A stretch of DNA of 64,000 bases from an uncultured Cetobacterium sp. (GCF_947072685.1 NZ_CAMTIK010000002.1:1-64000); one strand, 5' to 3'. Counted from the stretch's first letter, positions 40,691-49,551 are shown. Notes: generated by a model not told the origin, from the letters alone. Translations and numbers: made by a program.

Positions 40691-40765
40691 ATGAAAAACA
40701 ATTTAATATCAAAAACTACAATGATGAATATGATGATGCCTATGGGAGTTGGGACCAAAAATTAA
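40691..40765 (+). CDS. Methionine leader peptide (Met-run)
   Basis: A 24-residue ORF behind AGGAG (40678-40682). After ten codons comes the run MMNMMMPM, six Met in eight codons (40721-40744), then seven codons to the TAA at 40763. Met codons are rare by chance in short ORFs (one triplet), so this density is striking. With promoter, ribosome site and downstream terminator it fits a leader peptide reporting methionyl-tRNA charging for the metNIQ operon. Confidence 0.88.
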   Translation: MKNNLISKTTMMNMMMPMGVGTKN

Positions 40766-40837
40766 TTTTTAATTTTGGGACGAACTCATTTTCAATTTTC
40801 TAAATGAGAAAGCTCCCAAGGAATAAGTTGTTATTAT

Positions 40838-40872
40838 AAAGCTTGGGATTTTAAATCTCAAGCTTTTTTTTA
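40838..40872 (+). terminator. Terminator of the methionine attenuator
   Basis: AAAGCTTGGGA (40838-40848) pairs with TCTCAAGCTTT (40856-40866) with one G-U, followed by a run of T (40864-40871). It lies 26 nt before metN. Confidence 0.9.
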
Positions 40873-40897
40873 TTAATTTTTTATTAGGAGGGGTATG

Positions 40898-41932
40898 ATG
40901 ATAGAGCTTAAAAATATTGGTAAAACTTATGAAAATAAGGGGCAAAACATTGAGGCATTAAAGGAGATGTCATTTAAGTTTAAAAAAGGTGAAATTACAG
41001 GAATAATTGGTTATTCTGGTGCAGGTAAGAGCACGTTACTAAGATGTATAAATCTTTTAGAAATACCAAGTTCAGGTGAAGTTATAATTGATGGGATAAA
41101 TTTAAATACCTTAGATGCTAAGAAGTTAAGAGAAACCAGAAAAAAAATTGGAATGATATTTCAACATTTTAATCTTATGAAAAGTAGAAGTGTCTCAAAA
41201 AATATAGCTTACCCTTTAAAAGGGAGCGGATTTTCTAAGAAGGATATAGATGAGAGGGTGGATGAGCTTTTAGATTTAGTGGGATTAAAAGATAAAAAAA
41301 ATAGCTATCCATCTCAATTGAGTGGAGGTCAAAAGCAAAGAGTGGCTATCGCAAGAGCATTGGCCAACAGACCAAATTTGATTTTGTGTGATGAGGCAAC
41401 TTCAGCTTTAGATCCAGAGACAACTGAATCAATTTTAAAACTTTTAAAAAAAATCAACAACGATTTAGGAGTAACAATAATATTGATAACCCATCAAATG
41501 GAAGTTATAAAAGAAATTTGTGATAGTGTTATTGTTATGGAAGATGGGTGTGTGAAGGAAGAGGGGGAAGTGGTAGAAATATTTTCAAGACCCAAAACTC
41601 CAATAACAAAGAGGTTTTTATCGTCTATTTTTAATAATGATAAAAGTCAGAGTTATTTAGAAAATATAGATCTTAAAAAAAATCAAAAGATAGTACAGTT
41701 ATCATATGTGGGAAATAATACTGAAGAAGCGTATATCTCTAGAATTTCAAGAGATTATGAGGTAGATGCTAGCATTTTATTTGGAAATATACAAATTATA
41801 AAGGAGACTCCAATTGGAAATATGGTAGTAAAATTAGGAGGAGCTGAAAGTAGTATTTTAGGTTCAATAGATTATTTGAATGATAATAAAATTTATACGG
41901 AGGTTTTAAAAGATGGTAGAAAAACTGTATAA
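40898..41932 (+). CDS. metN: Methionine ABC transporter ATPase
   Basis: A 344-residue ATPase with Walker A GYSGAGKST, Q-loop QHFNLM, signature LSGGQKQR, Walker B LILCDEATSALDP and H-loop THQMEV. The 75-residue C-terminal NIL/ACT-like domain (VVKLGGAESSILGSIDYLNDNKI) is the MetN regulatory domain that binds methionine and inhibits transport. Of the ATGATG pair the second (40898) is better spaced from AGGAGGGG. First structural gene of the operon, behind the Met leader; overlaps metI by 20 nt. Confidence 0.96.
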   Translation: MIELKNIGKTYENKGQNIEALKEMSFKFKKGEITGIIGYSGAGKSTLLRCINLLEIPSSGEVIIDGINLNTLDAKKLRETRKKIGMIFQHFNLMKSRSVSKNIAYPLKGSGFSKKDIDERVDELLDLVGLKDKKNSYPSQLSGGQKQRVAIARALANRPNLILCDEATSALDPETTESILKLLKKINNDLGVTIILITHQMEVIKEICDSVIVMEDGCVKEEGEVVEIFSRPKTPITKRFLSSIFNNDKSQSYLENIDLKKNQKIVQLSYVGNNTEEAYISRISRDYEVDASILFGNIQIIKETPIGNMVVKLGGAESSILGSIDYLNDNKIYTEVLKDGRKTV

Positions 41933-42593
41933 CTCTTTAGAAAATGTAATTAAATATCAAGATGAAATGGTTTATGCCTTTGGAGAAACTATTGTGATGG
42001 TTACTGTAGCAGGGATAGTTTCAACATTAATAGGGGCAGTTATGGGAGTAGTTTTAGTAATAACCAAAAAAGATGGAATTTTAGAAAATACGTTAGTTAA
42101 TAATATTTTGGGTAAATTTATAAATATTTTTAGATCCATTCCATTTGTAATTTTATTGGCAGCTTTAATTCCAGTAACAAGATTTTTTATGGGAACAACA
42201 ATTGGATTAAAAGGAGCGATTGTTCCATTGATATTTGGTTCAACGCCATTTGTTGCAAGACAGATTGAATCTGCATTATTAGGCGTAGATTCGGGTGTTA
42301 TTGAAGCAGCCTATGCAATGGGGTCATCACCACTTGAAATAATTTATAGAGTGTTATTGAGGGAGGCGTTGCCAGAGATTGTGTATGCTCTTGTCATAAC
42401 TACAGTTAGTTTAATCGGATTTTCAGCAGTAGCTGGAACAGTTGGTGGAGGAGGATTAGGAGATTTTGCTATAAGGTATGGGTATCAACATTTTAAAACA
42501 GATATTATGGTAGTTACAATCATAATTTTAGTAGTGTTAATAACACTTATACAATGGTCAGGAGAGAGAATATTAAAAAAAATAAAACACTGA
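41913..42593 (+). CDS. metI: Methionine ABC transporter permease
   Basis: A 226-residue inner-membrane protein with five or six membrane segments. ETIVMVTVAGIVSTLIGAVMGVVLV, NIFRSIPFVILLAALIPVTRFFMGT and the EAA loop GVIEAAYAMGSSPLEIIYRVLLREALPEI are typical of MetI. The ATG at 41913 has GGAGG inside the metN coding region 8 nt before, so the two are translationally coupled. Confidence 0.95.
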   Translation: MVEKLYNSLENVIKYQDEMVYAFGETIVMVTVAGIVSTLIGAVMGVVLVITKKDGILENTLVNNILGKFINIFRSIPFVILLAALIPVTRFFMGTTIGLKGAIVPLIFGSTPFVARQIESALLGVDSGVIEAAYAMGSSPLEIIYRVLLREALPEIVYALVITTVSLIGFSAVAGTVGGGGLGDFAIRYGYQHFKTDIMVVTIIILVVLITLIQWSGERILKKIKH

Positions 42594-42614
42594 AATTTAG
42601 AGGGGGTAAATATT

Positions 42615-43448
42615 ATGAAAATATTAAAAGTCTTAAAGGTTGTTATATTTTTAGTTTTAACAATTGGAGGATTTTCAGGATGTGATAAATCTTCAGAAAA
42701 TTATACGGAATTAAATAAGAAAAAGATAATAAAAATAGGATTAAATGGAGATGAAAATATAATTTGGGAAAATGTAAAAAATCAGCTTGCAAAAGAAAAT
42801 ATAGAACTAAAGTTTATAAATTTTAGTGATTATATTCGGCCAAATTTAGCTTTACAAGATAAAGAAATAGACATCAATTCATTTCAGACCGAAATATATT
42901 TTGATAGCTTTAAAAGTGAACATAAGTTGTCAATAATAAATTTAGGATATACAGTTTTAGCTCCAATGGGAGTTTATTCTAAAAAAATATTGAATCTATC
43001 TCAATTGAAAGATAACGCAACAATAGCTATTCCAAATGATAGTTCAAATGGTGGAAGAGCATTGCTTTTACTTCAAGATGCGGGACTTATAACTATAAAT
43101 AAAGAAGCTGGTAATTTTCCAAGAATTAAAGATATTGTAGAAAATAATAAACATTTAAAGATAGTGGAGTTAGTTGCAACTCAAATTCCGAGATCGTTGG
43201 AGGATGTAGATATTGCAGTTATAAATAATGGGGTTGCTGTTGAAGTGGGATATTCACCTCTTGAAGACTCTATATTCATTGAAAATTTTGAAAATGAGAG
43301 ATTGAAACCATATTTTAATATAATAGCTTCAAGAGAAGATAACCAAAATAGCCCTGAAATAAAAAGAGTTTTAGAGATATATCAAACTTCTGAAAATAAA
43401 AAAATTATAGATGAATATTATAAAGGATCATCGGTAGCTGTATTTTAG
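42615..43448 (+). CDS. metQ: Methionine-binding lipoprotein
   Basis: A 277-residue lipoprotein of the NlpA/MetQ family. Lipobox GFSGC with Cys near residue 23, then IKIGLNGDENIIWENVKNQL, DYIRPNLALQDKEIDINSFQTEIYFDSF and the conserved TIAIPNDSSNGGRALLLLQDAGLI, with LVATQIPRSLEDVDIAVINNGVA. It captures D/L-methionine for MetNI. RBS GAGGGGG before the ATG at 42615. Confidence 0.94.
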   Translation: MKILKVLKVVIFLVLTIGGFSGCDKSSENYTELNKKKIIKIGLNGDENIIWENVKNQLAKENIELKFINFSDYIRPNLALQDKEIDINSFQTEIYFDSFKSEHKLSIINLGYTVLAPMGVYSKKILNLSQLKDNATIAIPNDSSNGGRALLLLQDAGLITINKEAGNFPRIKDIVENNKHLKIVELVATQIPRSLEDVDIAVINNGVAVEVGYSPLEDSIFIENFENERLKPYFNIIASREDNQNSPEIKRVLEIYQTSENKKIIDEYYKGSSVAVF

Positions 43449-43517
43449 ATAAAATAAAAGGAATCACAGTAAAAAGAGTGAATAAAATATAAAAAGTTAT
43501 ATTATGTGAGGTGAGAA

Positions 43518-44477
43518 ATGAAGAATATCCAAGAAATATATTTGGCAGGTGGGTGCTTCTGGGGTGTAGAGGCTTATATGCAAAGAATTAACGGTGTAAT
43601 CGAAACGGTTTCAGGATATGCAAACGGGAAAATAGAAAATCCAACATATGAAGATGTTATTTATAGAAATAGTGGCCATGCTGAAACTGTTCGTGTGGTA
43701 TATGATGTTAATATAGTTAACTTGCAAACACTTCTAAAATATTATTTTAGAATTATAGATCCAATTAGTTTAAATAAGCAAGGGAACGATAGAGGGACTC
43801 AATATAGAACAGGGATATATTATACAAAAGAGGCGGATAGAAAAATTATTGAAAAAGAGATTGAAGAGCTTCAAAAAAATTATTCAGATAAAATTATGGT
43901 TGAAGTGATACCTTTGATTCGATTTGATATAGCAGAGGAGTATCATCAGGACTATTTAAAGAAAAATCCTCAAGGTTATTGTCATATAGATTTATCAAAA
44001 GCGGATGAAGTAATGATCGATGAGAATAAATACTTTCGATTGACAGAAGAAGAGCTGAGATCTAAATTGACTGATAAACAGTATAAAGTAACTCAATTAG
44101 GAGATACCGAAAGAGCTTTTAACAATGAATACTGGGATTTTTTTAAACCAGGAATATATGTTGATATAACAACGGGAGAGCCACTGTTTTCATCTGATGA
44201 TAAATTTAACTCTCAATGTGGATGGCCTAGCTTTATAAAAACAATCATACCGGAGGTTGTTACTTATAATAAAGACAATAGTTTTAATATGGAAAGAGTT
44301 GAAGTTGTGAGCAGGATTGGGAAAGCTCATTTAGGTCATGTTTTTAATGATGGACCAAAGGAGCTAGGTGGTTTAAGATATTGTATAAATAGTGCTGCGA
44401 TTGAATTTATTTCTTTAGATGAGATGAAGATAAAAGGATACGAATATTTAATTCGAACGATTAAAAAAGGTAAATAA
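43518..44477 (+). CDS. MsrA-MsrB fusion, methionine sulfoxide reductase
   Basis: A 319-residue fusion. MsrA part: [10 protein letters not shown] with catalytic Cys13, [33 protein letters not shown]. MsrB part from about residue 170: [45 protein letters not shown] and [11 protein letters not shown] with the catalytic Cys. No signal peptide, so cytoplasmic. It lies 69 nt after metQ with no terminator between, so it is probably in the methionine attenuator regulon: uptake together with repair of methionine. Confidence 0.95.
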   Translation: MKNIQEIYLAGGCFWGVEAYMQRINGVIETVSGYANGKIENPTYEDVIYRNSGHAETVRVVYDVNIVNLQTLLKYYFRIIDPISLNKQGNDRGTQYRTGIYYTKEADRKIIEKEIEELQKNYSDKIMVEVIPLIRFDIAEEYHQDYLKKNPQGYCHIDLSKADEVMIDENKYFRLTEEELRSKLTDKQYKVTQLGDTERAFNNEYWDFFKPGIYVDITTGEPLFSSDDKFNSQCGWPSFIKTIIPEVVTYNKDNSFNMERVEVVSRIGKAHLGHVFNDGPKELGGLRYCINSAAIEFISLDEMKIKGYEYLIRTIKKGK

Positions 44478-44562
44478 GATATGTTCTTTAATATTGTAGA
44501 TTGACAAGATGCCGATAACTGCGGTATTATTTAAAAAACACTATTTGAGGAGGAATCTATTA

Positions 44563-44934
44563 ATGAAATTTGTTTTTAATCATTTTAATATTAATGTTTT
44601 AAATCTTGAAAAGAGCATAAAATTTTATCAAGAAGCTTTAGGTCTTAAAGAGGTAAGAAGAAAAGAGGCTGAAGATGGTAGCTTTGTCCTTGTTTATATG
44701 GGAGATGGAGAAACAGGGTTTACTATAGAACTTACTTGGTTAAGAGATAGAGAGGAGGCGTATGACTTAGGGGATGAAGAGTTTCATTTAGCTTTTGTAA
44801 CGGATAATTATGAGAGCGCTCATAAAAAGCACTCTGAGATGGGATGTATTTGTTACGAAAATTTAGAAATGGGAATTTATTTTATAAATGACCCCGATGG
44901 ATACTGGTTAGAGGTTGTACCTCCTAGAAAATAA
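44563..44934 (+). CDS. VOC-family lyase, glyoxalase I-like
   Basis: A 123-residue metal enzyme: FNHFNINVLNLEKSIKFYQEALGLKEVRRKE, FTIELTWLRD, EEFHLAFVTDNYESAHKKH and FINDPDGYWLEVV. The His/Glu positions match lactoylglutathione lyase. The start at 44563 follows GAGGAGG; a longer start at 44509 has no site. A glutathione synthase gene (gshF) lies next door on the other strand, which fits detoxification of methylglyoxal via glutathione. Confidence 0.85.
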   Translation: MKFVFNHFNINVLNLEKSIKFYQEALGLKEVRRKEAEDGSFVLVYMGDGETGFTIELTWLRDREEAYDLGDEEFHLAFVTDNYESAHKKHSEMGCICYENLEMGIYFINDPDGYWLEVVPPRK

Positions 44935-44957
44935 AAAATTTGAGAGTTGAATATATA

Positions 44958-44994
44958 AGAGGAAGTGATATAAAATCATCTTCCTCATTTTTTA
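44958..44994. terminator. Terminator
   Basis: GAGGAAGTGAT (44959-44969) pairs with ATCATCTTCCTC (44976-44987), followed by ATTTTTTATT. Confidence 0.88.
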
Positions 44995-45001
44995 TTACGG
45001 T

Positions 45002-45721
45002 TTACAGTAGTGAGGAGTTAGTTTTTTTTATAGAAATTCCCATTACCTTAAATTTTGATATTCTTTCTTTAAATTCTTCAGTTATAAGAAAATTTTCATC
45101 AAAATGCATAGGAATCATTATTTGTGGATGAACTTTATCTGCAAAATACTCTCCACCTAAAAAACAAAATTCCTCTAATCTTGGATCAATAGGGAAAAAT
45201 GCGATATCAATAGTGGAAGTTTTGCTTATTTTATCAATTGTTTCTTGAAAAAGATCTCTCATAATTTGTTTTTCGTTATCTGTATCATCTTTCCAATACC
45301 ACCAGTTTAAATCTCCGGCATGAAAGATTTTAATTTTATCAACTTCAATTAAAAAAGAGACACCTATATCTGTAGAGTTGTATGTTTCAACATTGATTTT
45401 ATCAATATTTAATATAGTATTTTTATCGACTATAAAATAGTTGTTTTTTATATTTTCAATAAAGATATCATTACTTAAAATATAAATAATAGGAGAATTT
45501 ATATTTTCCCATTTAAAAATATCTTTATTAAAGTGATCATGATGACTATGAGAAGATAAAATTATTACCTTTTTATCTGTTTTTAAAACTTTTTCTTTTA
45601 AAGATATATCATCATTTTTTTGTTGAGGAGGCATCTTAAAATAATCAAAGATTATAAAATAATTTAATGTTTCTACAGCAAAACAACTGTGATAGATATA
45701 GTATAATTTAAAGTTTTTCAT
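45002..45721 (-). CDS. Metallo-beta-lactamase-fold hydrolase
   Basis: A 239-residue protein of the UlaG-like MBL group: YIYHSCFAVET at the start, metal motif SSHSHHDHFN (HxHxDH), FHAGDLNWWYW with the bridging Asp, and PMHFDEN with the final His. Cytoplasmic. Third gene of the MATE-gshF operon (gap 21 nt to gshF). Substrate unknown; the operon hints at thiol or toxic-electrophile metabolism. Confidence 0.87.
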   Translation of the reverse strand: MKNFKLYYIYHSCFAVETLNYFIIFDYFKMPPQQKNDDISLKEKVLKTDKKVIILSSHSHHDHFNKDIFKWENINSPIIYILSNDIFIENIKNNYFIVDKNTILNIDKINVETYNSTDIGVSFLIEVDKIKIFHAGDLNWWYWKDDTDNEKQIMRDLFQETIDKISKTSTIDIAFFPIDPRLEEFCFLGGEYFADKVHPQIMIPMHFDENFLITEEFKERISKFKVMGISIKKTNSSLL

Positions 45722-45742
45722 ATATAACCACCTTCTTCAATT

Positions 45743-48079
45743 TTAGTAACCTAGAGCATCTAATAGTTTTGCACCTATTTTTCTATCCTTTCCAATATAT
45801 GGATAGCAGTGAATATGTATAGCTGGATTAAAATTAATCTCAATGATACTATAATTACCTTCAGGATTTTTGTTGTTTAAATCTTGTATCATCATATCAA
45901 CACCACATATTGTAGCATTGGCAGCTTTAGCAGCTTGAACAGCAATGTTTTTATAGATAGGTAGAATATTATCGGTATAATCAATACTGTCTCCGCCAGT
46001 ACTTATATTGGAATTTTCTCTTAAATAGACAACCTCTTTCTCTTTAGGAATATAATCAAAGTCTTTTCCTTGATTGGATAAAAATAAGGATTCTAAGTCC
46101 CCAAGACCAATTTTTTCAAGAGGAGTTTTATAACCTTTTCCTCTGAGAGGGGATAGATTTTTAATTTTAACAAGCTCTCTAATAGTGTCAACACCATTTC
46201 CAACTATATTTGCTGGAACTCTATGAAGAATACCTACAACCTCATCTCCAATAACAAAGAAACGGTATTCTTTTCCTTTTATAAACTCTTCTATTAGGAT
46301 GGAATTATCTTCTTTAAAGGCTAAACTTATAGCTTCATTATACTCAGCTTTTGTAAAAGAATTTTTAAAAATACTTATTCCTAATCCAAAATTTGTTGAT
46401 TTTGGTTTAATAACAATCTCTTTTTCTTTATATTTATAAAAATCATTAATAGCATCAATCTCTTTAGAGTAATTATTTCCAGAAGGAACACATATTCCTT
46501 TTTGTGAAAGAACTTTTTTTGTTACAACCTTGTTTTCCATAATCAAAACAGTAATATATGAATCTAAAGATGTTTTTGTAGCTTGTTTGACATACTGTTG
46601 ATTATTTTCTTTATTTAGATAGAGAAAATTTTCCTCTCTATCAATAAGCTCAAATTTAACCCCTCTTTTTATAGCCTCTTTTAGCAATATTTGAGTAGAT
46701 AGCTCTAAATCTTCATAACCTTTGAGTGCAAAACTTCTATTTTGACTTACCTTTAAATGCTTTTTAGCCATTTCAAGATTAAATTCAATAAAACCTTTAT
46801 TTTTAACTTCATTAATTAATTTATTAACATATAAATTTTCTGGATTTTTAACTTTTTTCTTTTGAAAATCTAATATTTTTATCTCTTCTTCTCCGAGAAT
46901 ATTTAGTGATTCAAATAAATTTTTAATTTCTTCGATAAGTTCAAGAGTATAAGTTGTAATTTTTCTTTGTGTATTTTTACAGCAAATAAGATTTAAATTG
47001 GAATTTCTTCCTTCGTTGGCAATGAGTTCTTGGTTTTTTAAATATCGATCATAGTCCTCCTCAGAAAAAGTATCTTCCTCTTTTAATGCAAAATAAATAA
47101 GTAACATGTGAATAAATTTTAAATCTAAGAGTTCTATGCCATTAGGATTAAAAGGATTTATATCAATAGATCTAATTTCTAAATAGTGGACACCATCGGT
47201 TTTTAAAGAATTTAGTATATTTTTAGGATCTTTAGATTTCAAACGAATGGGACTATAATATTCTCTAGCACCATTTAATATTCCTTTTTCCACAAGGTTT
47301 TCAAGATCGGAGATATAGTTATTCAAAGAGTTGTGAGATACAAAAAATTCATCTTTATTTTTATACCCACATCTTCCATTTCTAAAAGAGACCGCATTCT
47401 CAAAATAGAATAGATCATCACCTAATGGATTCATTAAATTGGTGCATTCCTTTCTATAAGTTTTATGGATAGTAGAACTAGCCCCCAAAAGATAGATTAT
47501 AAGCCACCCGGTTTTAAAAAAATTCCGAGTAGTTTTTAAGTAAAACTCGTTTTTAAACTCAATAAAACTAAGCTCTGTATTAGCTTTACTATATAAAGAT
47601 TTTAAAAGATCTTCTGAAAAAGAAAAATTAAAATGAATTCCAGATAAAAGTTGTAATTTTTTACCATATTTTTCTGCTAATTTTTTACGATATTTGGCTA
47701 CTTCAATTCCATATTCACCATCAAATTTTGCGATAGGAATGAGAGTTTCATCTGGAAGTATACAAGGTATGCTCTGGGGCCAAAGATATTCATTTTTTAA
47801 AGTGGTGGTTACAATATCATTTAAATTTTGTAAAAAGTTATAAGCTTCCTCTAATTTTTGAAAAGTCGGGGTTATCATTTCAATTTGACTTTCAGAAAAA
47901 TCAACTGTAATATAGGGATTATTTAACTTATTTCCAAACTCGATAGGAAAATCTGTTAAAGCTAGATTTCCAGTTAAATCTGTTCTTAAATTTTCTTTTT
48001 CAATTCCAAAATTTCCTAGTTTTAAAAGATTTGAAAGATTGTGTTCTTTTATTAAAGCACTATAATTTATTGATTGCAT
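45743..48079 (-). CDS. gshF: Bifunctional glutamate-cysteine ligase/glutathione synthetase
   Basis: A 778-residue fusion making glutathione from Glu, Cys and Gly. The N-terminal ligase (about 1-470) begins FGIEKENLRTDLTGNLALTDFP and has GIHFNFSFSEDLL and VHYLEIRSIDINPFNP. The C-terminal ATP-grasp part (about 490-778) has VIKPKSTNFGLGISIF, ILIEEFIKGKEYRFFVIGDEVVGILHRVPANIVG and IIEINFNPAIHIHCYPYIG. Length is normal for GshF. Start behind AGGAGG. It sits between a MATE exporter and an MBL hydrolase on one transcript. Confidence 0.96.
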   Translation of the reverse strand: MQSINYSALIKEHNLSNLLKLGNFGIEKENLRTDLTGNLALTDFPIEFGNKLNNPYITVDFSESQIEMITPTFQKLEEAYNFLQNLNDIVTTTLKNEYLWPQSIPCILPDETLIPIAKFDGEYGIEVAKYRKKLAEKYGKKLQLLSGIHFNFSFSEDLLKSLYSKANTELSFIEFKNEFYLKTTRNFFKTGWLIIYLLGASSTIHKTYRKECTNLMNPLGDDLFYFENAVSFRNGRCGYKNKDEFFVSHNSLNNYISDLENLVEKGILNGAREYYSPIRLKSKDPKNILNSLKTDGVHYLEIRSIDINPFNPNGIELLDLKFIHMLLIYFALKEEDTFSEEDYDRYLKNQELIANEGRNSNLNLICCKNTQRKITTYTLELIEEIKNLFESLNILGEEEIKILDFQKKKVKNPENLYVNKLINEVKNKGFIEFNLEMAKKHLKVSQNRSFALKGYEDLELSTQILLKEAIKRGVKFELIDREENFLYLNKENNQQYVKQATKTSLDSYITVLIMENKVVTKKVLSQKGICVPSGNNYSKEIDAINDFYKYKEKEIVIKPKSTNFGLGISIFKNSFTKAEYNEAISLAFKEDNSILIEEFIKGKEYRFFVIGDEVVGILHRVPANIVGNGVDTIRELVKIKNLSPLRGKGYKTPLEKIGLGDLESLFLSNQGKDFDYIPKEKEVVYLRENSNISTGGDSIDYTDNILPIYKNIAVQAAKAANATICGVDMMIQDLNNKNPEGNYSIIEINFNPAIHIHCYPYIGKDRKIGAKLLDALGY

Positions 48080-48103
48080 AAAAGCCTCCTAAAATAAATG
48101 TAA

Positions 48104-49432
48104 TTATTTTGTAAGTTTTTTTAAATTAAATATAAATAATAAAGGCGATATAGTTCCTTTTAAAAACATAGTTATGCTGATTGTCATCCAGACACCATTT
48201 ATTCCATAAATATTACCTAAAAAATATGCCAAAGGCACTCTCAAGGTAGTAAAGATAACACTTATAATTGATGGAGTTTTAGGAACGCCTATTCCGTTAA
48301 AAGATCCATTAGTTACAATTTCAATACACATAAAAATTTGAGATATTCCAACTATTCTAAGATAATTTATACCAATTTCAACAGCTTTAGAATCTTTTAT
48401 AAAAATCTCAACAAGAAATCTAGGGAAACAAATAAATAAAATGGTTGTAAAAAGACCTAAAGCAGAGGAGATAACAAGAGCTAGCTTATATCCTTTATTA
48501 ATCCTATCAAAATTTTGAGCCCCATAGTTTTGTCCAATAAATGAAGCAGTAGCTCCATAGAGACCACCAATAGTCATATAAGAAATAGATTCTATTTGAA
48601 GACCAATTTTCTGTGCAGCAATAGCATCAGGTCCAAAATCTGCAACAATTTTACCTAAAATAATTCCTATTCCAGTAAAAAGAACTCTTTGAATTCCAAT
48701 TGGAGTTCCAAGTGATATGATTTCTCCAATTTTTTTAGAATATATTTTAAAGATATTCTGTATATTGAAAAATTTTTTAGAAACATGTATAAACATAAAG
48801 GTAATTACTCCTTGAGAGATTAGAGTTGCAATAGCAGCTCCCGCAATTCCTAAATTAAATCCAAATATTAGAATTGGATCTAAAAATATGTTTAAAATAA
48901 CTCCAACACAGCTTATTTTGAAAGGAAGCTTAGTTTCTCCATAACTATTAAGTATTCTCATATAAAGAATATTAGGAAATTTAAAAAATAGTCCTATTCC
49001 AACGATCTGTAAGTAAATTTTTGCTTCTTTTTCAATGAGGGGATTTCCTAAATTGAAAAATCCAATTAAACTATTTTTAAATAAAAAGATAAAAAAGATA
49101 AAAACTAAGGACAAAATTAAATTTATAAGAAAAGAAGAGCTGATATATTCTTCCAATTCTTTATTTTTTTTAGCCCCAATAGTGTGCGATGTTTTTATAC
49201 CACCACCCATTACAACAATTGAATTTAATGCTTCTCCAAGATTTAAAAAAAAGCTAGCAGTACCGATAGCAGCAACCGCACCACTTCCGATTTTACCAAT
49301 CCAAATCATATCTACTAGTCCATAAGTCATTTGTAGAAAGGATGCACCAACGATTGGAATAGCCAGTGAAATAAGAATTGTACTTATTTTTCCTTCTGTT
49401 AAATTTGTTCCTTTATTCAAAATATTCACCAT
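48104..49432 (-). CDS. MATE-family multidrug efflux protein
   Basis: A 442-residue, 12-segment Na+ or H+ coupled exporter. LISLAIPIVGASFLQMTYGLVDMIWIG at the start and the mirrored second half (SLGTPIGIQRVLFTGIGIILGKIVADFGPDAIAAQKIGLQIES) are typical MATE repeats. The ATG at 49432 abuts AAGGA, and a GTG one codon later is an alternative start. First gene of the operon with gshF and the MBL gene; promoter -10 lies inside a 20-bp palindrome. Confidence 0.93.
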   Translation of the reverse strand: MVNILNKGTNLTEGKISTILISLAIPIVGASFLQMTYGLVDMIWIGKIGSGAVAAIGTASFFLNLGEALNSIVVMGGGIKTSHTIGAKKNKELEEYISSSFLINLILSLVFIFFIFLFKNSLIGFFNLGNPLIEKEAKIYLQIVGIGLFFKFPNILYMRILNSYGETKLPFKISCVGVILNIFLDPILIFGFNLGIAGAAIATLISQGVITFMFIHVSKKFFNIQNIFKIYSKKIGEIISLGTPIGIQRVLFTGIGIILGKIVADFGPDAIAAQKIGLQIESISYMTIGGLYGATASFIGQNYGAQNFDRINKGYKLALVISSALGLFTTILFICFPRFLVEIFIKDSKAVEIGINYLRIVGISQIFMCIEIVTNGSFNGIGVPKTPSIISVIFTTLRVPLAYFLGNIYGINGVWMTISITMFLKGTISPLLFIFNLKKLTK

Positions 49433-49444
49433 TCCTTATAAATA

Positions 49445-49490
49445 ATTTCATTATACTATATTAGTAAATTCTAATATAGTATAATGAAAT
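49445..49490. promoter_or_regulatory. 20-bp perfect inverted repeat, operator-like
   Basis: ATTTCATTATACTATATTAG (49445-49464) and its exact reverse complement (49471-49490) are separated by 6 nt, starting 12 nt before the MATE gene. The right arm contains the -10 box. Such symmetry over a promoter suggests a dimeric repressor site (MarR- or TetR-like). In RNA it would be a strong 5' hairpin near the ribosome site. No regulator gene is adjacent. Confidence 0.75.
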
Positions 49491-49506
49491 TATAATAAAT
49501 TGTCAA
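49478..49506 (-). promoter_or_regulatory. Promoter of the MATE-gshF-MBL operon
   Basis: Minus-strand TTGACA (49506-49501), 17-nt spacer, TATACT (49483-49478), the latter inside the palindrome. Confidence 0.82.
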
Positions 49507-49551
49507 GAAGCTTTCTGAAAATAGGATTTTTGAAACTCATATTTTGTAAAA

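Larger units (their letters stand above)
40632..40872 (+). promoter_or_regulatory. Methionine leader-peptide attenuator region
   Basis: After the leader ORF the RNA can form, in mutually exclusive order: segment 1 CCAAAAATTAA (40755-40765) with segment 2 TTAATTTTGG (40769-40778); segment 2 TTGGGA plus CTCATTT (40775-40791) with segment 3 AAATGAG plus TCCCAA (40802-40819); segment 3 TCCCAAG (40814-40820) with segment 4 CTTGGGA (40842-40848); and segment 4 with segment 5, the terminator. A ribosome stalled in the Met run stops short of segment 1, so 1:2 then 3:4 can form and prevent termination; a ribosome at the stop codon covers segment 1, so 2:3 then 4:5 form. This is the same five-segment order as in the histidine leader at 3.8 kb. 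Pairings were made by eye; folding is inference. Confidence 0.82.

Noticed and set aside
40535-40897. SAM riboswitch or Met T-box before metN
   Set aside because: Looked for conserved cores (SAM-I GATGAGAGGAGG-type blocks; T-box AGGGTGGNACCGCG); none present. The leader ORF and terminator explain the region better.
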